From contig JAJLLM010000103.1 in the NCBI GenBank assembly GCA_033837965.1, positions 1 through 20,439 on the forward strand: a DNA stretch of 20,439 nt, given 5' to 3'. Made by a program: the position numbers and the translations under genes. Shown piece after piece: positions 7,060 to 15,360 of the stretch. Position 1 is the stretch's first letter. Every line of letters begins with the position of its first letter. The notes beneath the pieces are model-generated. The model made no database searches and was not told where the DNA came from. It saw nothing but the letters and a program-made list of their open reading frames with translations. This DNA comes from Pseudazoarcus pumilus_A. Its GTDB lineage: Bacteria; Pseudomonadota; Gammaproteobacteria; Burkholderiales; Rhodocyclaceae.

Positions 7060-8859
7060 ATGATGGAGCGGTTCGCGCGCCTGTACGAGAGTATCGAGAA
7101 GACCTTCTGGTACACCCTGTCCAGAAAGCTTTCGAGCATCTTCCTGCTGTTCGTCATCGACGTGGTGTATCTCGCCATCTACTGGCAGCAGCAGCGCGTG
7201 ATCGAAGCCCGCCTGGCGGCCGGCGATGTGCCGCCGGAGCTTGCGGCCAGCGTGATGTCGGCGCTGCAGGCCGGCCTGGTGGTGTTCGGTGTGCTGACGC
7301 TGGTGGCCTTCGCGGTGACTCTCGGCCAGGTCCTGTACCTGCGCCACCTGATCGTGCGGCCGGTGCGCGAGATCACGCTGATCTTCGACGAGATTGCCCG
7401 CGGCGAAGGCGACTTCTCGCAGGATCTGCCGCTGCGCACCCATGACGAATTCCGCGAACTGGCGCTGGCCTACAACCGTTTTGCCGAGAAGATGCGTGCG
7501 CTGATCAGCGAGGTGCGCGGCATGAGCGTGACCATTGCGGCCGAAGGCGTGCAGGTGAAGACGCGGGTCGATCAGTCCGCGCGCGACGCGCAGGCACAGG
7601 GGGCGATGACCGATACGGTGTTCAAGACCAGCACACGCTCGACCGAGGCGATTGCGAGCGTCACCGAAGGCGCGCAGCAGATCTCCGCCTCCACCCACAG
7701 CAATCTGGACAATGCGCGCAGTTCGCTCGGCGAGATGCGCGACATCGTCGGCAAGATTGCCGCGGTGAGCGACAAGGTGACGCACTTCAACCGCACGGTG
7801 GACGACCTGTCGGAACGCTCGGAGAGCGTGCGCAAGATCGCCTCGCTGATCCGCGATGTGGCGGAGCAGACCAACCTGCTGGCGCTCAACGCCGCCATCG
7901 AGGCAGCGCGCGCGGGCGAGGCCGGGCGCGGTTTCGCGGTGGTGGCGGACGAGGTGCGCAAGCTGGCCGAGCGGGTCAATCAGGCCACCGGCGAGATCGA
8001 GGGCAACATCAACGGCATGATCGATCTGGTGGCCGATACGCGCAGCGAGAACGCGCTCATCACCGCATCGGTATCGCAGACGCGCGATGTGGTCGAGCGC
8101 TCGGCCGGACAGTTCGAGCAGATGGTGGTGGATTTCGAGGCCACCAGCGTGCAGTTGGAACAGATTGCGGCGGCGATGGAGTCGCTGTCGGTGACCAACG
8201 AAGAAGTGCACAGCAACGTCACCGGCATCCATGAGCTGTCCGGCAAGGTGGTGGGCAACATGACGGCCTCGGAAGAGGGCACGCGGCGATTGTCCAAGGC
8301 CACCGAGGACGTGCAGGAACTGGTTTCGCGCTTCCGTATCGGCCGCGGCGCCTTCGAGCATGCGGTGGAGCGCGCGCGCGACTTCCGCGATCACGTCCGG
8401 CACGAACTCGAGCAGATGCAGCAGGGCGGGCTCAACGTCTTCGACCGTAGCTACCAGCCCATCGCCAACACCGAACCGCAGAAGTACAAGGTGGTGTGGG
8501 GCGACGAGTTCACGCGGCGCTGCCAGCAACTGCTGGAGGACTGCCTGAATTCGATTCCGGGCTGCGCCTTTGCCGTAGCGGTGAACACCGACGGCTATCT
8601 GTCGGCCCACAACCTGAAGTTCTCGAAGCCGCTCACCGGCGACCCCAAGGCCGATCTGGTCGGCAACCGAACCTGCCGCAAGTTCACCAATCCGGCGGAA
8701 ACCCGCGCTGCGACCAATACCCGGCCGCTGCTGCTGCAGACCTATCAGCGCGATACCGGCGAGGTGCTGTGCGACGTGATCATGCCGATCGAGGTCGGCG
8801 GGCGGGTGTGGGGCAATGTCCGCGTCGGCATGCCGGTGTCGGCACTGGTCGCGAACTGA
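7060..8859 (+). CDS. Methyl-accepting chemotaxis protein with C-terminal cytoplasmic sensor-like domain
   Basis: A 599-residue chemoreceptor that would signal through CheA/CheW. Two membrane segments (about residues 23-42 and 68-98) flank only some 25 periplasmic residues, too few for a ligand domain. A HAMP region (about 95-150) and a long coiled coil follow, with the highly conserved MCP hairpin tip around 264-303 (VAEQTNLLALNAAIEAARAG). After the coiled coil, residues about 468-599 form an extra soluble domain with NTDGYLSAHN, PLTGDPKADLVGNRT and LLLQTYQRDTGEVL motifs, resembling Cache/PAS-like sensor modules found at the C-terminus of some MCPs. The ATG at 7060 has a strong AGGAGA site at 7051-7056; the open frame upstream (from 6817) lacks family character. 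It converges on minE. The ligand is unknown. Confidence 0.92.
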   Translation: MMERFARLYESIEKTFWYTLSRKLSSIFLLFVIDVVYLAIYWQQQRVIEARLAAGDVPPELAASVMSALQAGLVVFGVLTLVAFAVTLGQVLYLRHLIVRPVREITLIFDEIARGEGDFSQDLPLRTHDEFRELALAYNRFAEKMRALISEVRGMSVTIAAEGVQVKTRVDQSARDAQAQGAMTDTVFKTSTRSTEAIASVTEGAQQISASTHSNLDNARSSLGEMRDIVGKIAAVSDKVTHFNRTVDDLSERSESVRKIASLIRDVAEQTNLLALNAAIEAARAGEAGRGFAVVADEVRKLAERVNQATGEIEGNINGMIDLVADTRSENALITASVSQTRDVVERSAGQFEQMVVDFEATSVQLEQIAAAMESLSVTNEEVHSNVTGIHELSGKVVGNMTASEEGTRRLSKATEDVQELVSRFRIGRGAFEHAVERARDFRDHVRHELEQMQQGGLNVFDRSYQPIANTEPQKYKVVWGDEFTRRCQQLLEDCLNSIPGCAFAVAVNTDGYLSAHNLKFSKPLTGDPKADLVGNRTCRKFTNPAETRAATNTRPLLLQTYQRDTGEVLCDVIMPIEVGGRVWGNVRVGMPVSALVAN

Positions 8860-8866
8860 GGGAGGT

Positions 8867-8888
8867 GCCGGGGGCTCGCGCCCCCGGC
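8867..8888. terminator. GC-rich hairpin between the chemoreceptor gene and minE
   Basis: GCCGGGGGC (8867-8875) and GCCCCCGGC (8880-8888) form a perfect 9-bp, all-GC stem with a TCGC loop. It lies seven bases after the chemoreceptor stop and six bases from the minE stop, so it is placed to end both convergent transcripts. No T-tract follows on either strand, so it may instead protect 3' ends. Confidence 0.6.
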
Positions 8889-8894
8889 CGCTGC

Positions 8895-9158
8895 TCAGGA
8901 GGACTTCTGCTCGGGCAGGACGATGTTCACTTCGAGCACATCGCAGTTGTCCTGCTTGTCCAGATGCACCTTGATGTCGTCCAGATCGACGGACACGTAC
9001 TTCGAAATCACCTCCAGCAACTCGCGCTGCAGGGCCGGCAGGAAGTCGGCCGAGGCGGCCGCACCGCTGCGCTCGTGCGCAATCAGTACCGACAGGCGGT
9101 TCTTGGCAATCGCGGCGGTCTTTTTCTTCTCGCCGAAAAGCTTGGCCAGGAAGGACAT
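8895..9158 (-). CDS. minE: Cell division topological specificity factor MinE
   Basis: An 87-residue protein that stimulates MinD ATPase and drives pole-to-pole oscillation of MinCD, keeping the division site at mid-cell. The N-terminus MSFLAKLFGEKKK (1-13) is an amphipathic membrane-targeting segment. The MinD-contacting helix lies at about residues 15-30 (AAIAKNRLSVLIAHER), and the C-terminal part forms the dimeric topological specificity domain (ISKYVSVDLDDIKV). It is the last gene of minCDE. One base separates the minD stop from the minE ATG (TGA-C-ATG), with GGAGG inside the end of minD, so translation is probably coupled. Confidence 0.97.
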   Translation of the reverse strand: MSFLAKLFGEKKKTAAIAKNRLSVLIAHERSGAAASADFLPALQRELLEVISKYVSVDLDDIKVHLDKQDNCDVLEVNIVLPEQKSS

Positions 9159-9159
9159 G

Positions 9160-9975
9160 TCACTTGCCTCCGAACAGGCGCTTCATCAGGCCCGGCTTGA
9201 CGTATTCGACGAAGCGCAGCGGCCGGTCCTCGCCGAGGAAGCGCGCCACCACGTCGGTGTAGGCCTCGGCCACGTCCGTACCCTTGAGGTGGATCGCCGG
9301 CGTGCCCTGGTTGGAGGCATGCAGCACCGATTCGGATTCCGGGATGACGCCGATCAGCGGTACGCGCAGCAGCTCCTGCACGTCCTTGAACGACAGCATC
9401 TCGCCGTCATCCACGCGCTTGGGCGAGTAGCGCGTGACCAGCAGGTGCTCCTTGATCGGCTCCTGGCCTTCCGCCGCGCGGCGCGACTTGGACTGCAGGA
9501 TGCCGAGGATGCGGTCCGAGTCACGTACCGACGAGACTTCCGGGTTGGTCGTGACGATGGCCTCGTCGGCGAAGGTCAGCGCCAGCACGGCGCCGCGCTC
9601 GATACCGGCGGGCGAATCGCACACCACGTAGTCGAAGCCCATGTGCTCGAGTTCCTTGAGCACCTTCTCCACGCCTTCCTCGGTCAGCGCGTCCTTGTCG
9701 CGTGTCTGCGAGGCCGGCAGGATGAACAGGTTCTCGCAGTGCTTGTCTTTGATCAGTGCCTGGTTGAGCTTGGCCTCGCCGTTGATGACGTTGACCAGGT
9801 CATACACCACGCGGCGCTCGCAACCCATGATCAGGTCGAGGTTGCGCAGGCCGACGTCGAAGTCGATGACGGCAGTCTTGAAGCCGCGCAGCGCGAGGCC
9901 GGAGGCGAAAGCGGCGCTGGTGGTGGTTTTGCCCACACCACCCTTGCCGGAGGTTACGACGACGACTCGAGTCAC
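9160..9975 (-). CDS. minD: Septum site-determining ATPase MinD
   Basis: A 271-residue P-loop ATPase of the ParA/MinD group that binds the inner membrane in its ATP form and recruits MinC and MinE. The deviant Walker A motif GKGGVGKTT is at residues 10-18, with signature lysine K11 and phosphate-binding K16. Residues 260-271 (KPGLMKRLFGGK) form the amphipathic membrane-targeting helix. The start codon is GTG (9975-9973), chosen because it gives the family start MTRVVVVTSGKGG and has GGAAGGAA about eight bases upstream. It lies 28 bases after minC and one base before minE. Confidence 0.98.
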   Translation of the reverse strand: MTRVVVVTSGKGGVGKTTTSAAFASGLALRGFKTAVIDFDVGLRNLDLIMGCERRVVYDLVNVINGEAKLNQALIKDKHCENLFILPASQTRDKDALTEEGVEKVLKELEHMGFDYVVCDSPAGIERGAVLALTFADEAIVTTNPEVSSVRDSDRILGILQSKSRRAAEGQEPIKEHLLVTRYSPKRVDDGEMLSFKDVQELLRVPLIGVIPESESVLHASNQGTPAIHLKGTDVAEAYTDVVARFLGEDRPLRFVEYVKPGLMKRLFGGK

Positions 9976-10003
9976 GTTGATTCCTTCCAGAGGTCGGGCT
10001 GCA

Positions 10004-10783
10004 TCAGTCGAGTTGCAGCGGTTCGATGGTCAATGTGTTGCCCCTGTCCGCGGCGGCCATGCGTACCAGCGCCGGCTTGCCGGCGATTGCGGCCGGAAGG
10101 CCCTGATCGAAGGTGCGGTACACCCCCGCGATCGAGACGATTTCCGGGCCGAAATTGGTGGCCATGATACGCGCCCGGTCGTTGCCCTGGGCGCCGGCCA
10201 GCGCACGGCCGCGCAACGGGCCGTAACAGTGGATGCTGCCGTCGGCGATGACTTCGGCGCCGTTGCTCATGCCGGCCAGCAATACCAGATCGCCGCCACG
10301 GGCATAGACCTGCTGGCCGGAGCGCACCGGGCGGTCTACGAACATGGTCGGCGCGGCGGACGGAGCGGCTGGTGTGGCGCGGGTCGGCTCGGGAGCCGGA
10401 CGGGGGGGCGGTTCGTGTTTGGGGGCCGGGCGTGCTGCAGCGGGGGGGTGGGCGCTGAGGGCGGCATCAAGCTGCGCCAGTCCGGCCTGACGGGCGGCTG
10501 CGGCGTGTTCTTCCGGCAGGCGGCACAGGCCGACGGGTTGCAGCTGGAAGCGCCGGAATAGGCTCAGCAGGCCGGCCCAGTCGATACGCTCGGGCGCGTC
10601 GCCGAGTTCCGAAAAATCCAGAATCGCCGCTTCGCCGGAGAAGAAATCCGGGCGGCCGCCGAGCATCTTGTGCAGTTCGTCGGCCAGCAGATCGGGCCGC
10701 GTCTCGCGGATCACCGCCACGGTCGCTCCGATCGACGCATTGCGGAACTCGATGGAGCGGCGGGAGGGCGGGGATTTCGACAT
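10004..10783 (-). CDS. minC: Septum site-determining protein MinC
   Basis: A 259-residue inhibitor of FtsZ ring assembly. The N-terminal FtsZ-inhibiting domain covers about residues 8-105. A proline/alanine-rich linker (about 106-147) follows, long for the family. The C-terminal beta-helix domain (about 148-259) begins with the conserved RPVRSGQQVYARGGDLV stretch, whose RSGQ (154-157) is the known MinD- and septum-binding surface. It is the first gene of minCDE. The ATG at 10783 is supported by family alignment; its ribosome site is weak. A plausible promoter lies just upstream, in the gap after hslO. Confidence 0.95.
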   Translation of the reverse strand: MSKSPPSRRSIEFRNASIGATVAVIRETRPDLLADELHKMLGGRPDFFSGEAAILDFSELGDAPERIDWAGLLSLFRRFQLQPVGLCRLPEEHAAAARQAGLAQLDAALSAHPPAAARPAPKHEPPPRPAPEPTRATPAAPSAAPTMFVDRPVRSGQQVYARGGDLVLLAGMSNGAEVIADGSIHCYGPLRGRALAGAQGNDRARIMATNFGPEIVSIAGVYRTFDQGLPAAIAGKPALVRMAAADRGNTLTIEPLQLD

Positions 10784-10810
10784 GGGAAGCGGGGGCCTTG
10801 AAAGCTTGCG

Positions 10811-10839
10811 AGTCTAATGACGGGTGCGGGTTGGGGCAA
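10811..10839 (-). promoter_or_regulatory. Candidate promoter of minCDE
   Basis: On the minus strand TTGCCC (10839-10834) and TAGACT (10816-10811) are separated by 17 bases. Each matches the sigma-70 boxes at four of six positions. The predicted start lies about 20 bases before the minC ATG, in the 66-base gap after hslO, so the min genes may be transcribed apart from the upstream run. Confidence 0.4.
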
Positions 10840-10849
10840 GGGCGCGCGA

Positions 10850-11722
10850 TCAGTGCAGCGTAGGCGGCTGGCCGTCGGCGTCGCTGAGCAGAGCCTCGAT
10901 GTCATCGGCATCGTAGCGATAGGTGTGGTTACCCAGATCGTCATGCACCACGACTTCGCCGTGCTCATCGAGGATGGACTGCAGTTCCTCGCGGCCCAGG
11001 CCGCGCAACATGTCCTCGACCTTGACCGGGTCGCGCGGCCAGTGGTGGATGACCGGCTGCGGCGCATACACGCGTACGTCTTCCTCGGCAAACAGGCGGC
11101 CGAGCAGGGTTTCGGCGTCCAGGCCCAGCAGTTCTTCCGGCTTCACGGTGGAGGCCAGGTGATGCGCGCGGTCCCAGCCATCGGCGTCGCGCTCGTCGGC
11201 GCCCGGCAGCTTCTGCAGGAACAGGCCGGCTGCGCAGTGGCCGTCGCAGGCCAGCCACAGGCCGGCCGGTTGCTGCTCGGACTGCGTCAGATAGTGCTCG
11301 AAGACCTCGGCGATGCTGCTGCCTTCGAGCGGCACCAGACTGCGGTAGGGCTCGCGCATGCTCGGCATGTCGAGCGACAGCTGCATGCGGCCGTCACCCA
11401 CCAGTTCGTCCAGTGTGCCACCGCTGACCGGGCCGTCTACCTTGGCCATGGCGCGCAGATTGAGCGATTCCGGGCAGTCGACGACGAGCAGGCGCAGCGG
11501 CCCCTCGCCGTGAATCTGGAAGGTGATGCGGCCGGGCTGCTTGAGGTTGCCGCCGACGATGACCGACACCGCGCACATCTGGCCGAGCAGCGCGGCCACT
11601 TCCGGCGGATAGTCGCGGCCGGCCTGCAGCGCCTGCCAGACGTCGTCCAGACGCACCACGGCGCCACGGATGTCGAGTTTTTCGAGCAGGAAACGGCGGA
11701 CCTGCGAGGTGGGCTTGTTCAT
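10850..11722 (-). CDS. hslO: Hsp33-family chaperone lacking the redox-switch cysteines
   Basis: A 290-residue protein with the Hsp33 fold signatures: FLLEKLDIRGAVVRLDDVW (11-29), ALLGQMCAVSVIVGGNLKQP (44-63), RITFQIHGEGPLRLLVVDC (65-83) and EEDVRVYAPQPV (213-224). Normal Hsp33 is a holdase switched on by oxidation through a C-terminal zinc site of CxC plus CxxC. Aligned by hand to that site, this protein has W228 and R230 in place of the first pair and D261 and G264 in place of the second, although the flanks (LGREELQSIL, YRYDADDIEALL) are intact and in frame. The remaining cysteines are C50, C83, C159 and C163. A redox switch of the known type is therefore not possible. It follows yffB by two bases and precedes minC. 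Confidence 0.88.
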   Translation of the reverse strand: MNKPTSQVRRFLLEKLDIRGAVVRLDDVWQALQAGRDYPPEVAALLGQMCAVSVIVGGNLKQPGRITFQIHGEGPLRLLVVDCPESLNLRAMAKVDGPVSGGTLDELVGDGRMQLSLDMPSMREPYRSLVPLEGSSIAEVFEHYLTQSEQQPAGLWLACDGHCAAGLFLQKLPGADERDADGWDRAHHLASTVKPEELLGLDAETLLGRLFAEEDVRVYAPQPVIHHWPRDPVKVEDMLRGLGREELQSILDEHGEVVVHDDLGNHTYRYDADDIEALLSDADGQPPTLH

Positions 11723-11724
11723 GG

Positions 11725-12090
11725 TCAGCTTCCGCGGTGGGCCAGCGCCGCGTCAAAGCGCAGCGGATCGAAGCCTATCAGCAGTTCGCCGTCGGGCAGT
11801 TCCACCACCGGACGGCGGATCAGGCTGGGCTGGTCGCCCATCAGCGCAATGGCGGCGTTGTCGTCAACGATGGCCTGCTGTTTCGGGCTGAGCTTGCGCC
11901 AGGTCGTGCCGCGCGTGTTCACCAGCGCCTGCCAGCCCTCTGCACGCGCGCACCAGCGCGACAGCGTGGCGGCGTCGATGCCGGCCTTCTTGTAGTCATG
12001 GAATTCGTAGGCGATCCCGGCTTCGTCGAGCCAGTTGAAGGCCTTCTTCATGGTGTCGCAGTTCTTGATGCCGTAGATGCGGACCGTCAT
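11725..12090 (-). CDS. yffB: ArsC-family (YffB/Spx-like) reductase
   Basis: A 121-residue thioredoxin-fold protein of the arsenate reductase-like ArsC/Spx family. It starts MTVRIYGIKNCDTMKKAFNW, with the single active-site cysteine C11. The NTRGTTWRKL block (about 58-67) and LIRRPVVE (about 90-97) match E. coli YffB closely. YffB-type proteins are thought to be glutathione-dependent thiol reductases; true arsenate reduction is not shown for them and no other arsenic gene is near. The ATG at 12090 fits the family length (about 118); the frame extends to 12153 without family character. The stop is two bases before the hslO start. Confidence 0.88.
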   Translation of the reverse strand: MTVRIYGIKNCDTMKKAFNWLDEAGIAYEFHDYKKAGIDAATLSRWCARAEGWQALVNTRGTTWRKLSPKQQAIVDDNAAIALMGDQPSLIRRPVVELPDGELLIGFDPLRFDAALAHRGS

Positions 12091-12118
12091 TGCATTTTCC
12101 CCGTGTTGAAGGGCGATT

Positions 12119-14449
<2,331 letters not shown>

Positions 14450-14460
14450 GGTGGAACGGA

Positions 14461-15309
14461 TCAGAGTTTGACGAGGGTCTGGCGGCCGAACCACGAATCA
14501 CCGGCATCCAGCATGACCTTGCTGCGCGCGGCGGCGGCTTCCACGCACAGGAAGTGGCGGAAGGCGTTGGCGGGCAGGTCGGCAAATTCCTTGCAGCGGT
14601 GTTCCCACGGGTTCCACACCACGACATCGGGGAAGCCTTCGGTATGGATGCCGATGGAGCGGTTGCCGTCGCGCAGCAGCAGGGCACGGTCGACGTCGTG
14701 ATAAACGCGGTTCACTTCGTCCTCGACCACCACCACGTCGCCGCTGTCGTGCTTGATGCGGTTGTCGTCGGTGGCGTCACGGTAGTCGTAGCCGTGGAGG
14801 CCTTCGAGGCGCACATTCTCGACCTCGCGTACGGCCAGGTAGGTGTGCAGCGCGGCGGTGAAGGCAAACGGCGCGTGGCCGGTGTTCTCCACCTCGAACT
14901 CGATGTCGATGCGTTCGCCGCCGATGGCCACGGTCAGTTCGGCGTCGAAGGCGTTGGGCCACATCGCCCAACTGCGGTCGTCCTCCGTCAGGCCCAGCGT
15001 GATGATGGCGAAGTCGTCACCGCCGCGCTGCTCGCGCAGCGTCCATACCGCGTCCCGCGCGAAGCCGTGCTGCGGCAGCTTGCCGAGTTGCGAAAACTGC
15101 GGGAAACACACCGGTACGCCGCCGCGGATGGACGTCTTGCCGTCGTAGATGGCCTGATCGGAGAGGTAGAGCTGGTCGAGCCCGTTGGCCGGCGCCCACG
15201 AGAGCACCTGGCCGCCGAAGGGCGACACTACCGCGCGAGCGCCATCGCCCGACAACACGGTAATGACGGGTTGGCCCTTGAATTCGGTCTGCTGGATGCT
15301 GAACGGCAT
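14461..15309 (-). CDS. yeaD: D-hexose-6-phosphate mutarotase (aldose 1-epimerase family)
   Basis: A 282-residue beta-sandwich enzyme interconverting the alpha and beta anomers of hexose 6-phosphates. Family features are LSWAPANGLDQLYLS (36-50), SIRGGVPVCFPQFSQLG (60-76), H81 in PQHGFAR, H155 in ALHTYL, the VVVWNPWEH stretch (229-237), and E257 in FLCVEAA, the expected catalytic glutamate. The ATG at 15309 gives the family start; the frame open to 15354 adds 15 non-conserved residues. It follows the Pat-like gene by 51 bases and precedes tex by 11. There is no clear functional link to either. Confidence 0.9.
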   Translation of the reverse strand: MPFSIQQTEFKGQPVITVLSGDGARAVVSPFGGQVLSWAPANGLDQLYLSDQAIYDGKTSIRGGVPVCFPQFSQLGKLPQHGFARDAVWTLREQRGGDDFAIITLGLTEDDRSWAMWPNAFDAELTVAIGGERIDIEFEVENTGHAPFAFTAALHTYLAVREVENVRLEGLHGYDYRDATDDNRIKHDSGDVVVVEDEVNRVYHDVDRALLLRDGNRSIGIHTEGFPDVVVWNPWEHRCKEFADLPANAFRHFLCVEAAAARSKVMLDAGDSWFGRQTLVKL

Positions 15310-15360
15310 GTTGAGTGTTTCCGGGGGTTGGCACGCAGGGCGCGCATGATACATCGCGAC

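Noticed and set aside
7027..8610. Minus-strand open frame of 527 codons over the chemoreceptor gene
   Set aside because: Antisense shadow; the plus strand encodes a full MCP with a strong ribosome site.
10850..11093. Frameshift explaining the missing Hsp33 cysteines
   Set aside because: The conserved blocks on both sides of each lost cysteine pair are in one frame and at normal spacing, so substitution is the simpler reading.
11725..12090. True arsenate reductase of an arsenic-resistance operon
   Set aside because: The protein matches the YffB branch, and no arsR, arsB or acr3 gene is nearby.
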